Shown: positions 8,106 to 17,555, numbered from the stretch's first letter. The stretch: 64,000 bases of DNA from Acidimicrobiia bacterium (GCA_020832495.1 JAFIEP010000062.1:59984-123983); one strand, 5' to 3'. Notes: generated from the letters alone by a model not told the origin. Program-made: numbers and translations.

Positions 8106-8873
8106 ATGCCGGCCGATCCACCCCCTGCAGCACCGTACGACGGAGCCATTGGTGTCGAGGACATCCACCTGCCGGTGCACATCCGCTCGGCGACACAGGC
8201 ATCCGCCACCTGGCTGGTGGACGCCGACGTCGCCCAAGCCATCGTCGCTCCCACCACCTTGTCGGTGGCACGCGTGGGGCCCGGCGGGCGCCGGAGCGCA
8301 GTGACGCTCGCAGCAGTGCAGTACGCCGATGGAGACCTCGGCCCCTACCACGAGGTTGCACTCGCCTTCAGCGTGCGCTCCCACGATGCACCCGACCGCA
8401 ATCCGCCGATGAGAGCGCCGGTCACCTACATCCATCGGCTGCCCGTCAACGCCGAGTTCACCTGCGCGGCCGGCCGCCAGATCTGGGGGTTCCCCAAGTG
8501 GGTGGCGACGATCGACATCCAACGGCGCGCCGCGAACACCCGAGTACTGCTCGTCGACGACGGCCAAGTCGTGCTCGGCGCCGACTTCTCCGCCGGCTGG
8601 GTGCCCCTCCGCGCTCAGGAGCTGACGATGAGTTGTTACGCCATGGGCGACGGGGTGCTGCGTCGCACCCGTTGGTCGACGACTTCCCACGGTGCCCGAC
8701 TGCGGCCCGGCGGCTCGGCGGTCGAGGTGGGCGATGATCACCCCATGGCCGCCGAGATCGAAGCGCTCGAAATACACCGCCGATCACCGATGTTCACCAT
8801 GTCGACCCGCTCGATCACCGCGGTCTTCGAAGCACCCGAGGTGATCGGAGCGGTGGCGCCGGCGACCAGGTGA
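8106..8873 (+). CDS. acetoacetate decarboxylase family protein
   Basis: 255 residues with the ADC-family signatures GPYHEVALAF and QIWGFPKW (about 125-132) and the N-terminal PAAPYDGAIGVEDIHLPV, which fit PF06314. In true acetoacetate decarboxylases a lysine forms a Schiff base with the substrate; many actinobacterial relatives have lost decarboxylase activity, and I cannot settle which applies here. It is the only rightward gene in the first 19 kb. The CTGACG palindrome lies directly upstream, so it probably belongs with the CoA/lipid regulon rather than with the minus-strand SDR that faces it. Confidence 0.85.
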   Translation: MPADPPPAAPYDGAIGVEDIHLPVHIRSATQASATWLVDADVAQAIVAPTTLSVARVGPGGRRSAVTLAAVQYADGDLGPYHEVALAFSVRSHDAPDRNPPMRAPVTYIHRLPVNAEFTCAAGRQIWGFPKWVATIDIQRRAANTRVLLVDDGQVVLGADFSAGWVPLRAQELTMSCYAMGDGVLRRTRWSTTSHGARLRPGGSAVEVGDDHPMAAEIEALEIHRRSPMFTMSTRSITAVFEAPEVIGAVAPATR

Positions 8874-8934
8874 CGGGCTGGCGACTCCACCGCGAACCCG
8901 CTGCCACGCGACCCGAGCACTCGACCCTCCGGCG

Positions 8935-9765
8935 TCAGGACACCTGCTGCTCGACCGGGTCTCGGGCTCGGCGCGGCGTGAGGTCACCGGCGAACGCTCG
9001 GAGGTTCCGCCACATGAGGGCCGGGGCCCACCGTCGCATCCGCCACGTGGCCGTTGTGCCGCGACCGGGGAAGGCGAAGCACCGTCCGGCCGCCAGCGCG
9101 TCCTCCACCGAGTCGAGCACCTCCTCCGGCCCCAGACGCGGCAGCTGGTCGAAGCGGGCAGGGCGTTCGACCGCCTGGTCGAGCAGCGGTGTCTCCACGA
9201 CGGGCGGGCACACGCACACCACCTTGATGCCGAGGCCGGCCATCTCGTGGTGCAACGTCTCGCTCCACGAGACGACGGCCGCCTTGGTGGCCGAGTACGT
9301 GCCGAAGTACGGGGTGGGCAGCCAGCCGGCCAGCGAGCCGTACTGAACGATCTCGCCGCGCCGCCTGGCGAGCATGTTGTCGAGTACCGCAGTGGTGGTC
9401 GCCATCAAGCCCAGGAAGTTCACCTCGACCAAGCGTCGCATCTCCTCGAGGGGTTGGTCGGCGAGCAGTGCCGTGGGTGCGATGGCCGCCGCGTTCACCA
9501 GGCGGTGGATCGGACCCACGTCGGACTCCACCCTCCGCACGAGATCGGCCACTGCGGCACCGTCGCTGACATCGCACAGCTCGGTGCGGATGGTTGGTGC
9601 CAACCGGGCGGTCGTGGCCAGCCCCGCGTCGTTCACGTCGACGGCAACCACCTCGGTCCCCGCAGCGGCCAACCGTTGCGCCGAGAGCTGACCCATCCCC
9701 GACCCCGCACCGGTGATGACCGCAACGCTTCCTCGCGGCACCCCGACCGGAGCGGCCATCCTCAC
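8935..9765 (-). CDS. short-chain dehydrogenase/reductase
   Basis: 276 residues. The cofactor motif TGAGSGMG is near residues 18-25, followed by the NAAA segment, catalytic Ser in QYGSLAG and YSATK near 157. This is a classical SDR, a cytoplasmic NAD(P)-dependent oxidoreductase. Its GTG start overlaps the stop of the small membrane protein by four bases (GTGA), so it is translationally coupled at the end of the ABC-transporter operon. The extended C-terminus (WRMRRWAPALMWRNLRAFAGDLTPRR) is basic and Trp-rich and could contact the membrane. The substrate is unknown, probably a lipid-derived alcohol or ketone given its neighbours. Confidence 0.88.
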   Translation of the reverse strand: MRMAAPVGVPRGSVAVITGAGSGMGQLSAQRLAAAGTEVVAVDVNDAGLATTARLAPTIRTELCDVSDGAAVADLVRRVESDVGPIHRLVNAAAIAPTALLADQPLEEMRRLVEVNFLGLMATTTAVLDNMLARRRGEIVQYGSLAGWLPTPYFGTYSATKAAVVSWSETLHHEMAGLGIKVVCVCPPVVETPLLDQAVERPARFDQLPRLGPEEVLDSVEDALAAGRCFAFPGRGTTATWRMRRWAPALMWRNLRAFAGDLTPRRARDPVEQQVS

Positions 9766-10178
9766 CCCGCCGCTCCCACGTCCTCGCCGACCGACGATCC
9801 CGACCGGGCCGACTCACCGGGCGACAGCTTCTCCAACGAGGCCACCACTCGGTCGGTCTGGACCCGCTCCTCGTAGATCATCCGGATGAACCAGAACCGC
9901 AGATAGCGCGTCATCGACGATCGCAGGAGGATGGCCCCGCCGACCGCGGCGAGCACCACCCCCATCAGGCCGCCAGAGATGACGTAGGGGATCTGCTCGT
10001 GCAGCGCGGCGGTGCCCGACGCCCCGTACCAGCCGATCAGCACCATGGCGAAGGCGGCCACGATGAGGGCGGTGCCCGCCACCTGCCACCGCCGCTCGCC
10101 GGCATCGCCCGGCGCGCTGAGCCCCAGCCGATCGATCTCGTGTCGGAACTGCTCGAGTCGTTCGCTGTTCTCGTCCAT
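9762..10178 (-). CDS. small two-helix membrane protein
   Basis: 138 residues with two clear transmembrane segments (ALIVAAFAMVLIGWY and VISGGLMGVVLAAVGGAILL) flanked by charged helices. No domain recognised. It sits between livF (3-bp gap) and the SDR (4-bp overlap) and must be part of the same transcript. It could be an accessory subunit of the importer or an anchor for the SDR; both are guesses from position. Confidence 0.75.
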   Translation of the reverse strand: MDENSERLEQFRHEIDRLGLSAPGDAGERRWQVAGTALIVAAFAMVLIGWYGASGTAALHEQIPYVISGGLMGVVLAAVGGAILLRSSMTRYLRFWFIRMIYEERVQTDRVVASLEKLSPGESARSGSSVGEDVGAAG

Positions 10179-10181
10179 GGT

Positions 10182-10910
10182 TCACGCTCCCAGATAGGCG
10201 GCTGTGAGCTCGTCGGAGAGCTCGTGAGGATTGCCGGTGTGCACGATGCGCCCGTTGGCCATGAGGGCAGCCCGATCGGCCACACCGAGGACCGTGCGGG
10301 CGAACTGTTCGACCACGAGGATGGACACTCCCGACGCGGCAATGGTGCCCACCACCTCGTAGAGCTGCTCCACGACGAGCGGCGCCAACCCCATGGACAA
10401 CTCGTCGGCCAGCAGCAGCGCCGGCTCGGTGGCCAGCGCCCGTGCCATGGCGAGCATCTGCTGCTCGCCACCCGACAGGGTTCCCGCGAGTTGGTTGCGC
10501 CGTTCGGCCAGGCGGGCGAACTGGGCGTACGCCCGCTCCTCCACCTCGTCCTGAGGCCGGCCGGTGTAGGACATCATGCGCAGGTTGTCCCGCACGGTGA
10601 GGTTCGGGAAGACGCCCCGGCCTTCGGGGATGGTGCACACCCCGGCGCGGGCCAACGCATCGGGCGCCGCGCCGTTCACCCGCCGGCCGGCCAGGTAGAC
10701 CCCGCCGGCGGTGGGCGCCATGAGGCCACAACACACCGAGATGGTGGTGGTCTTGCCCGCCCCGTTCAGGCCCAGCAACGCCACCACCTCACCGCGCCCG
10801 ACGGTCAGGTCGACCCCGCGCAACACCTCGATCCGACCGTAGGCCGCTCGGACGGCACGCAGCTCGAGGGTGGGCGCCTCCGGCAGCGCGGCGCGATCGG
10901 GGCCCGTCAC
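10182..10910 (-). CDS. livF: branched-chain-type ABC transporter ATP-binding protein (LivF)
   Basis: 242 residues. Walker A GLNGAGKTT is near 44-52, the Q-loop is followed by signature LSGGEQQMLAMARAL, Walker B is LLLADELSMGL, and the H-loop position is Q (VVEQF), the usual LivF pattern. A longer open frame runs to 11030, but the GTG at 10908-10910 overlaps the livG stop (GTGA), the typical coupling. With LivG it forms the cytoplasmic ATPase of a HAAT-family importer. The importer is co-encoded with acyl-CoA dehydrogenases, so its cargo may be a carboxylic acid rather than an amino acid. Confidence 0.92.
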   Translation of the reverse strand: MTGPDRAALPEAPTLELRAVRAAYGRIEVLRGVDLTVGRGEVVALLGLNGAGKTTTISVCCGLMAPTAGGVYLAGRRVNGAAPDALARAGVCTIPEGRGVFPNLTVRDNLRMMSYTGRPQDEVEERAYAQFARLAERRNQLAGTLSGGEQQMLAMARALATEPALLLADELSMGLAPLVVEQLYEVVGTIAASGVSILVVEQFARTVLGVADRAALMANGRIVHTGNPHELSDELTAAYLGA

Positions 10911-11638
10911 GTCGGTGCCTCCACGGGCACGCCCAGGTAGGCCTGCACCACACGTTGATCGGCGCGCACCTCGGCCGGCGTGCCGGTGGCGATCACCTTG
11001 CCGTAGTCGAGCACGCTGATGCGCGAGCACACCTTCATGACGAGCGACACGTCGTGCTCGACCAGCAGCACACCCAGCCCGTCAGCAGCCAGACGGGCCA
11101 GGAGGTCACCGAAGTGTTCGGTCTCGCTCGAGTCGAGCCCCGACGCAGGCTCGTCGGCGAGCAGCATGCGAGGTTCGGTCACCAGGGCGCGGGCCAACTC
11201 CACCAGCCGGGCCTGCCCGGTGGTGATGACATCGGCCCGCCGATGCAGGAACGGACCCAGGCCACACTGCTCGACGGCAGCATCGACGCGGGTGGCCACG
11301 GGCGCCCGCCGCTCTCGACGGGGGATCTCGGCGGCCACCTGGAGGTTCTCGAGCACGGTGAGTGAGCCGAACAACTCGAGGCGTTGGAACGTGCGGGCCA
11401 GTCCCCTGCGAGCACGTTGGTGGGTGGAGGTGCCGGTGATGTCGTCGCCGTCGAACCGCACGCGCCCGTGCACCGGTGAGACCAGGCCGCAGATGACGTT
11501 GAACAGAGTGGTCTTGCCCGCGCCGTTCGGGCCGATCAGCCCGGTCACCGAACCGGCATCCGCGCTGAGGGTGGCGGCCTCGACGGCCATGTGCCCACCG
11601 AAGCGAACCGAGACGTCAGCGACTTCGAGCAGCGGCAC
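10907..11638 (-). CDS. livG: branched-chain-type ABC transporter ATP-binding protein (LivG)
   Basis: 243 residues with Walker A GPNGAGKTT near 37, the LivG hallmark ARTFQRLELFGSLTVLEN, Walker B MLLADEPASGL and LLVEHDVSLVMKV. The ABC signature is TTGQARLVELARAL rather than the common YGQQRRLEIARAL, a mild divergence at the position that contacts ATP. Its start overlaps the end of the permease gene by 23 bp. It pairs with LivF. Confidence 0.92.
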   Translation of the reverse strand: MPLLEVADVSVRFGGHMAVEAATLSADAGSVTGLIGPNGAGKTTLFNVICGLVSPVHGRVRFDGDDITGTSTHQRARRGLARTFQRLELFGSLTVLENLQVAAEIPRRERRAPVATRVDAAVEQCGLGPFLHRRADVITTGQARLVELARALVTEPRMLLADEPASGLDSSETEHFGDLLARLAADGLGVLLVEHDVSLVMKVCSRISVLDYGKVIATGTPAEVRADQRVVQAYLGVPVEAPT

Positions 11639-13682
11639 CGATCACCTCCTCGTCCAAGCCGAGCAACGTGTCCACGGCGGCGATGTCCTCGTCGCGGAGT
11701 GGTCGATCGACCCCGAGCGTCTCGACGTTGCGCGGCGGCAGCACCATGTCCGGTTCGTCCTCGCCGGTCGCCCCCCGCACGCGCGCCAGCACGCCTCGCA
11801 CCTGCTGGCCGATCTCGTGAGCCGCCCCGTTGGGGTTGTGGGCCAGGCTGACGCCGAGCACGGCCGGCAACAACAGCAGGAGGTTGGAGAACGAGTTCCG
11901 GGCGTTGAAGCCGGCGATCTCCCATCCCTCGGGGATCCATCCGGGCACGATGGCGAACGAAGCCAGCATGAACCCACCGAACAGCGAGCCGCTCACGAGC
12001 GCCACGCCACCGGCGACCGCCAACAACAAGATGGGCAGGGCATGGAGGAGGTCGAAGTTGGCCGGTGACGCCAGCCGCTGCAGCGATGCCAGCAGGGCGC
12101 CGCCCAGTCCGGCGATGGCCGCCGAGAGAGCGAACACCATCAGCTTCGTGGTGGTCAGGCTCATGCCCAGTGTGGCGCAGGCAGCAGGGCTGTCCTTCAT
12201 GGCCTGAAGGCGGCGACCGAAGCGGCTACGGCGGAGCAGCACCACACCCATGCCCACGGCGCAGAACGCAACCGCCATGAAGATCACGAACGCACGGTTG
12301 GAGGTCAGCTCCAACGGGCCGAACTGTGGTCGGCTCACGGGTTTCGATCCGCCGAACACCGCTTGCTGGGTGAACACGGCGCGCTCCATGAACACGGCGA
12401 ACGCAAGCGTGGCCAGCGCCAGGTAGATGCCGCGCAGGCGCAGCGCCGGCAGGGCGATCACCGCGCCCACGGCTGCGGCGGCCACGATGGCCGCCACCAG
12501 ACCCAGCGGGCTGCCGTTGGTGCCCCATGTGGCCACTGCCCAGGCACCGATGCCGGCGAAGCTCAACTGCGCCAGGGAGATCTGCCCGCCGTAGCCGGTG
12601 AGCGGCACCAGCGACAGCATGATGAGGGCGAAGGCGAACCCCTTCCCCCAGGCCACCAGGTTGGCTTCGGTGAGCATGCCCGACAGCACCACGGTCACGC
12701 CGATGACCACAGCGAAGCCGATGAGTGAACCACGGAGATCGGGGCGCACCGCTGCTTCTCGGCTGCGTTGGATCCCGCCTCCGCGCAAGGGGGCATGCGG
12801 CACCAACAGGAGCACGATGAACAGCATGACCACCGGAATGGCGGTGCGCAGTGCCCCCGAGGCCTCGATGCCCCGCTCGGCCAACCAGGCCGGGGTGTCG
12901 GGCATGAAGCCGACGGCGTAGGACTGGGCGAGGCCCAAGATGCCCGCACCGAGGAAGGTGAGGGGCAGACTGGTCAGTCGACCCACCACCGCGGCGGCAT
13001 AGGCGTTGATCACCAACAGCGTGAGAGCCAGCACCTCGAGGCCCACCTGGTCGGCGATGAGGATGCCGGCCAACGCCGCCAACGACGAACCGAGGGCCCA
13101 CGACAGCGCCGAGGACCGCCCCGGCGAGGCGCCGTTCAGCTGGGTGAGCTCACGACTGTCGACCACGGCGCGCATGGCCACGCCCGAGCGGGTCTTGAAC
13201 AGCAGGAACCGCAGCCCCAACGCCACCACGACGGCGATGGCCACCACCACCAGTTGGTGGCGGGTCACGTTGATCCCCAACACGTCGTACAGCTGACGAC
13301 CGAAGATGGGCGGCACGAGGCGGTTCTCGGTGGGGCGCCAGATGAGCGGTGCCAGGCTGAGCAGCGCGAACAACAAGCCGATGGGCACCACGATGCGGGT
13401 GACCTCCGACGTGTTGGCCAACCCGCGCATGATGACGCGGTCGACGATCCAGCCGAACGCCGGGGCGATGCCCACCAAGATGATGAACATGGCCAACGCC
13501 CAGTGCATGTCCCAGCCCACGGTGAACTGCCAGAACAGGAAGGTGGACATCATCCCGATGGCACCGTGGGCGAAGTTGAAGATGCCCGAGGTGGTGTAGG
13601 TGACCACCAAGCCACTGGCCGCCACGGCATAGACCGAGGCCAGCACCAGCCCCAGTACCGTGAACTCGACCAGCTCGGTCAT
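11616..13682 (-). CDS. fused LivH-LivM permease of a branched-chain-type ABC importer
   Basis: 688 residues, twice the length of a single Liv permease. Residues 1 to about 310 are LivH-like (GLVVTYTTSGIFNFAHGAIGM; RSGVAMRAVVDSRELTQLNG). After an Arg-rich linker, about residue 330 onward is LivM-like (LMLSLVPLTGYGGQISLAQLSF; SRFGRRLQAMKDSPAACATLGM), then a hydrophilic C-terminal extension of about 70 residues. Both halves keep the permease EAA-like loops. Such fusions are known in actinobacteria and fix the two subunits at 1:1. It lies 11 bp after the binding-protein gene. Confidence 0.92.
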   Translation of the reverse strand: MTELVEFTVLGLVLASVYAVAASGLVVTYTTSGIFNFAHGAIGMMSTFLFWQFTVGWDMHWALAMFIILVGIAPAFGWIVDRVIMRGLANTSEVTRIVVPIGLLFALLSLAPLIWRPTENRLVPPIFGRQLYDVLGINVTRHQLVVVAIAVVVALGLRFLLFKTRSGVAMRAVVDSRELTQLNGASPGRSSALSWALGSSLAALAGILIADQVGLEVLALTLLVINAYAAAVVGRLTSLPLTFLGAGILGLAQSYAVGFMPDTPAWLAERGIEASGALRTAIPVVMLFIVLLLVPHAPLRGGGIQRSREAAVRPDLRGSLIGFAVVIGVTVVLSGMLTEANLVAWGKGFAFALIMLSLVPLTGYGGQISLAQLSFAGIGAWAVATWGTNGSPLGLVAAIVAAAAVGAVIALPALRLRGIYLALATLAFAVFMERAVFTQQAVFGGSKPVSRPQFGPLELTSNRAFVIFMAVAFCAVGMGVVLLRRSRFGRRLQAMKDSPAACATLGMSLTTTKLMVFALSAAIAGLGGALLASLQRLASPANFDLLHALPILLLAVAGGVALVSGSLFGGFMLASFAIVPGWIPEGWEIAGFNARNSFSNLLLLLPAVLGVSLAHNPNGAAHEIGQQVRGVLARVRGATGEDEPDMVLPPRNVETLGVDRPLRDEDIAAVDTLLGLDEEVIGAAARSR

Positions 13683-13693
13683 GGCTCCGCCCG

Positions 13694-15115
13694 CTACTCG
13701 CTACGCCGGGCACCCAGACCTGAGTACTGCGGCAGCGTGACCCGCCCGTCCTCAGGACAGGCCATGCCGTTGCCTGCCTCGTAGATCTCGGCATCCTCGT
13801 CGGGCAGCGGGTAAGCACGCTGGAAACCGTCGGCGGTGATCTTCATCATGATGAAGCAGGTGGAGGGAATCCGCTCCCCCGGGTTGGACTGGCCGTGGAG
13901 TCCACCGCCATCCCAGCTGGTGATGGCCTCGAGCTCGGCCTGGAGAGCTTCGCGGGTCAGATCCGGCCCCACTCGCTGCGCAGCGGTGGCGAACAGCAGC
14001 CCGGCGGAGAAGGCCTGCACACCGAGCAGCTCGGTCTCCCCGGCGTAGTCCGACTCGGTCGACTCGATGAGATCGAGCAGTTCCCTGACCACGGGGCGTT
14101 CGTCGGCCTCTTCGAACGGCCACGTGGTCAGCCGCACGTAGATGTCGATCTCATCGGGATCGAGCCCCTGCTCCTGGAGCTGGCGGGGGAAGGCATGGTT
14201 GTAGAAGTTCGTCTCGAGCTCGATGACGTCGGGGGTCCACTGCTGACGGCTGAGCGCTGCCAGCATGAGGAGGATCTCCTCGTAGGACGACACCAGGGTG
14301 AAGTAGCCGACGTCGGCGTTGCGCATGGCCACGATCTTCGGGTCCCACGCCGTCTCGTTGATGGCGGCCGAGTCGTCGTAGATGAACTCGAACCCCTCGG
14401 TCTCGTAGGCCTGGATGTGCTTCGAGCGCTGCATCTCGGTGGTGGGGAGCTGGGTGTAGATGGTCCCACCACGGGTGATGGCGTCGGGGTAGTTCTCGGC
14501 GACCCAGCGGGCGGGGCCCACCGGGTACGCATCCGGTGGGTTCGGGAGTGGCTGCCAGGTGAGGTCGGCGCCTGCCGCCAGGGGCGTCACCACGGCGCCG
14601 GGGATGTTCGGCAAGCCGCAGTCCACCGCCTCTTGGGCACCGGTGTCGTCGAGCACGCCGAGGCCACCGACGAGGGCAAAGTCCTCGTCGCAAGCGTCGA
14701 GGACGCGCTCCCCGTACTCCAAGATGGCGGCGTCGCGCAGGTTCAGGTCCAGTTGCCGGCCGTTGATGCCACCCTGACCGTTGCACCAGTCGACGAAGGC
14801 CTCCATGGCGTGGAAGATGCCTTGGTTCAGTCCGGGTCGGGGACCACCGGGGTCGGAGATGGTGCCGATGGTGATGGAGTCGGCGGTCACCCCGATGTCG
14901 GGCGCGTCGGGGTAATCACTGGTGTCACCCGGCCCGCACGGGCTCTCGAGCGTCCCGAACATGCCGTCGCTGACCGTGGTCGCCCCCGTCTCATCACCGG
15001 CTGTCGTGGTGGTGGCGTCCTGCGCGCGGGCAGCCTCGTCGTCGTCGACGCGCGTGCCGCACGCCGATGCCACCAACGCCAGCGCGATGGCTGCTGATCC
15101 CAGTACTCGCTTCAC
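13694..15115 (-). CDS. ABC transporter substrate-binding lipoprotein (branched-chain type)
   Basis: 473 residues. A signal peptide (MKRVLGSAAIALALVASAC) ends in a lipobox cysteine, followed by a low-complexity Thr/Asp/Glu linker and a periplasmic-binding-protein type I fold beginning at SITIGTISDPGGPRPGLNQGI. It should be anchored outside the cytoplasmic membrane and deliver cargo to the fused permease downstream. The GTG start follows a GGGGG stretch. It lies 30 bp after the acyl-CoA dehydrogenase pair, with no terminator-like hairpin noted between them. Cargo unknown. Confidence 0.9.
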   Translation of the reverse strand: MKRVLGSAAIALALVASACGTRVDDDEAARAQDATTTTAGDETGATTVSDGMFGTLESPCGPGDTSDYPDAPDIGVTADSITIGTISDPGGPRPGLNQGIFHAMEAFVDWCNGQGGINGRQLDLNLRDAAILEYGERVLDACDEDFALVGGLGVLDDTGAQEAVDCGLPNIPGAVVTPLAAGADLTWQPLPNPPDAYPVGPARWVAENYPDAITRGGTIYTQLPTTEMQRSKHIQAYETEGFEFIYDDSAAINETAWDPKIVAMRNADVGYFTLVSSYEEILLMLAALSRQQWTPDVIELETNFYNHAFPRQLQEQGLDPDEIDIYVRLTTWPFEEADERPVVRELLDLIESTESDYAGETELLGVQAFSAGLLFATAAQRVGPDLTREALQAELEAITSWDGGGLHGQSNPGERIPSTCFIMMKITADGFQRAYPLPDEDAEIYEAGNGMACPEDGRVTLPQYSGLGARRSE

Positions 15116-15145
15116 CGTGTCCCCCTCGTCGATTGGTTCGTCACG

Positions 15146-16315
15146 CTAGTCCCCACCATGTGCCGCGTCGCTGGCACTCCCTGCACCGCTGCCGGTCGCG
15201 GCCTGTTCGGCCATCCGTCGCCCCATCGAGACCAACCGCACGGTGGCCCCACCCAGTGCCAACTCGAGGTGCTTGGCCCACAGGAAGGTGCGGTGTAGCG
15301 GATAGTCGGTGTCCACCCCGATCCCGCCGTGCAGGTGCTGGGCGGCATGAGCCACCCGCTGACCCCCATCCGCAGCCCATACCGCAGCGATGTCCACCTC
15401 GTCGGTACCCTCGAGGCCTTCGCTCAGCCGCCAGGCGGCCTGCAGCATGGTGAAGCGGACGCCTCGGGCATCGATGAAGGCATCGGCCGCCCGCTGGGCC
15501 ACCGCCTGGAACGTGGCGATGGGTGAGCTGAACTGGTGCCGCTCGCTCGTGTAGGCGGCAGTGAGTCGCAGCGCTTCGGCGCTCACCCCCGACTGCACGG
15601 CGCACAGACCCACGGCCAACGCGTCTGCCAACCACGACACTGCCCCCTCGACCGGGAGGCGGCGATCGTCGTCGAGCAGCACGTCGTCGAGGTGCAGTGA
15701 CGCCTCGGGCAGGCCACTGGTCGTCTGCTCGGCCACCAGGGTGACTCCGCCATCGGTGGGTTCGACGATGAACACCGCCACGCCATCGTCGGTGGCGGCC
15801 GACACCAGGAGCAGATCGGCGTGCGGTGCCCAGGTGACCATCGGCTTGTCACCCGACAGGCGCCAGCCGCCGTCGGTGCGCGTGGCCGTGGTCTGCGGTC
15901 GCTCACGAGCCAGTCGGTCGTGGTGCTCGGCCAGGGCCGCCCCAGCGATGGCCTGACCGTCGCCCAGCGGTGCCAGCCAGCGCGTCCGTTGGGCGTCGCT
16001 GCCGAAGTGGGCAATGCCCATGGCGCACACAACGGTTGGTACGTAGGGCACGGGAGCAACGCGACGGCCGACCTCCTCGGCCACCAACGCCGCCTCGAGC
16101 AGGGTCATGTCACCACCGCCGTCAGCGGCAGGTAGGCACATCGACACCAAGCCGGCGTCACACAGCGCCGACCAGGCCGCCTCGTCGTAGAGATCGCCCG
16201 TCGCCGTGAGGTGACGGAGACGCTCCTCGGTGACCTTGTCCCCCAGGATCCGCGAGGCCAACGCCGCCACTTCTTCGCTGTGTTCGTCGAGTGAGAAGTC
16301 CACGGTGTCGATCAC
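15146..16315 (-). CDS. acyl-CoA dehydrogenase family protein, second of a pair
   Basis: 389 residues with the ACAD middle-domain strand WRLSGDKPMVTWAPHADLLLV and C-terminal helices ending HLHGGIGVDTDYPLHRTFLWAKHLELALGG. The N-terminal half is divergent (no standard CIGYTEP-type flavin loop), as expected of the partner subunit in heteromeric alpha2beta2 ACADs such as the mycobacterial ChsE sterol side-chain enzymes. The GTG overlaps the preceding ACAD stop by four bases. FAD-dependent dehydrogenation of a CoA ester is the likely role. A steroid substrate is suggested only by subunit organisation and the KstR-like sites elsewhere in the window. Confidence 0.88.
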   Translation of the reverse strand: MIDTVDFSLDEHSEEVAALASRILGDKVTEERLRHLTATGDLYDEAAWSALCDAGLVSMCLPAADGGGDMTLLEAALVAEEVGRRVAPVPYVPTVVCAMGIAHFGSDAQRTRWLAPLGDGQAIAGAALAEHHDRLARERPQTTATRTDGGWRLSGDKPMVTWAPHADLLLVSAATDDGVAVFIVEPTDGGVTLVAEQTTSGLPEASLHLDDVLLDDDRRLPVEGAVSWLADALAVGLCAVQSGVSAEALRLTAAYTSERHQFSSPIATFQAVAQRAADAFIDARGVRFTMLQAAWRLSEGLEGTDEVDIAAVWAADGGQRVAHAAQHLHGGIGVDTDYPLHRTFLWAKHLELALGGATVRLVSMGRRMAEQAATGSGAGSASDAAHGGD

Positions 16316-17481
16316 ATCCTCGGGGTGCGGGGCATTCCCAGGCCGAACATGGCGATGAGGTCACGTTGCACCTCATTGGTCCCACCGCCGAAGGTCAGGA
16401 TGAGCGTGCCCTGATAAGCGCGTTCGAGGTGGCCGGCCAGCACGGCACCGGGCGATCCCCGCTTCAACGCACCAGCGGGCCCAAGGACCTCGAGTAGCAG
16501 GCGGTAGACCCGGATGTACATCTCGGTGCCGTAGACCTTCGTGGCCGACGCCACCGCCGGGTCCAAGGTGGTGGCCGAGGCTGCGTTCCAGTTGAGCAAC
16601 TTCAGGTAGTCGATCTCGGCACGGCACCGGGCCAGGTTCAGTTGCACCCATTCCTGGTCGATGACTCGCCGGCCGTCGGGCAGGCGTTCCTCAGCCGCCC
16701 AGGCCACCACCCGTTCGAAGACCCGCCCCGCCCACGAGGGCACGGCGAGCGACACTCGCTCGTAGTTGAGCTGGTTCACGATGAGCGACCAGCCCTGGTT
16801 CAGCCCTCCCACGATGTTGGCCTCGGGCACCCGCACGTCCTCGTAGAACGTGGTGGTTGTGTCCGCACCGGCCAAGGTCACCAACGGCTGCCAGGAGAAC
16901 CCGGGGCTGTCAGTGGGCACGATGAAGATCGAGATCCCCTTGTGCTTGGGGGCGTCGGGGTCGGTGCGCGCCGCCAGCCACACGTAGTCGGCGTACCCGG
17001 CCAGGCTGGTGTAGATCTTCTGGCCGTTGATGATCCAGTCGTCGCCGTCGCGCTCGGCGCGGGTGGTGAGGCTGGCCAGGTCGGTGCCGGCACCGGGCTC
17101 GGTGTAACCGATGCAGAAGTGGGTCTCACCCTTGGAGATGCCCGGCAGCAACCAGTCCTTCTGGGCGTCGGTACCGAACTGCAGCAACGTCTGCCCCACG
17201 GTGTTGACCGTCAGGAACGGCACCGGTGCGCCGGCACCGTGAGCTTCCTCGAAGAAGATGAACTGGTCGGTGAGCGACAGGTTGCGTCCGCCGTACTCCT
17301 CGGGCCAGCTCACGGTCAGCCAGTTGTCACGCCCCATGCGGCGCACGGCATCGAGGCAGTTCGGTCCGCCCATCTCGCCGCGGTGCATCTCCTCGGCCAC
17401 TGCCGGTGTCACCACGTCGGTGAAGTACTCACGGAGTTGTCCGGCGAACCGTGTCTGCTCCGACGTGTAGGCGAGATGCAC
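16312..17481 (-). CDS. acyl-CoA dehydrogenase, first of a pair
   Basis: 389 residues and the more canonical subunit: flavin loop CIGYTEPGAGTDLASLTTRA, middle domain WIINGQKIYTSLAGYADYVWLAARTD, and the C-terminal FGGGTNEVQRDLIAMFGLGMPR typical of FadE enzymes. It probably forms a heterotetramer with the downstream gene, to which it is coupled by a 4-bp overlap. GTG start. A CTGACG-type operator lies 59-73 bp upstream, so this gene is the likely head of a transcript through both dehydrogenases, the importer, the small membrane protein and the SDR (to 8935). Confidence 0.92.
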   Translation of the reverse strand: MHLAYTSEQTRFAGQLREYFTDVVTPAVAEEMHRGEMGGPNCLDAVRRMGRDNWLTVSWPEEYGGRNLSLTDQFIFFEEAHGAGAPVPFLTVNTVGQTLLQFGTDAQKDWLLPGISKGETHFCIGYTEPGAGTDLASLTTRAERDGDDWIINGQKIYTSLAGYADYVWLAARTDPDAPKHKGISIFIVPTDSPGFSWQPLVTLAGADTTTTFYEDVRVPEANIVGGLNQGWSLIVNQLNYERVSLAVPSWAGRVFERVVAWAAEERLPDGRRVIDQEWVQLNLARCRAEIDYLKLLNWNAASATTLDPAVASATKVYGTEMYIRVYRLLLEVLGPAGALKRGSPGAVLAGHLERAYQGTLILTFGGGTNEVQRDLIAMFGLGMPRTPRM

Positions 17482-17539
17482 CCGGTTCCCCCCGGTGAGC
17501 TCATGGCATCCGCGGCATACCGCCGCGGTCCCCTCGTAT

Positions 17540-17554
17540 GTGACGAGGCGTCAG
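17540..17554. promoter_or_regulatory. CTGACG palindrome, site 2 (before the acyl-CoA dehydrogenase operon)
   Basis: GTGACGAGGCGTCAG: the TGACG/CGTCA core is perfect and the first base is G instead of C. It lies in the 75-bp gap between the WS/DGAT stop and the dehydrogenase start, 13 bp from a second site; two tandem sites suggest cooperative binding. Confidence 0.6.
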
Positions 17555-17555
17555 A

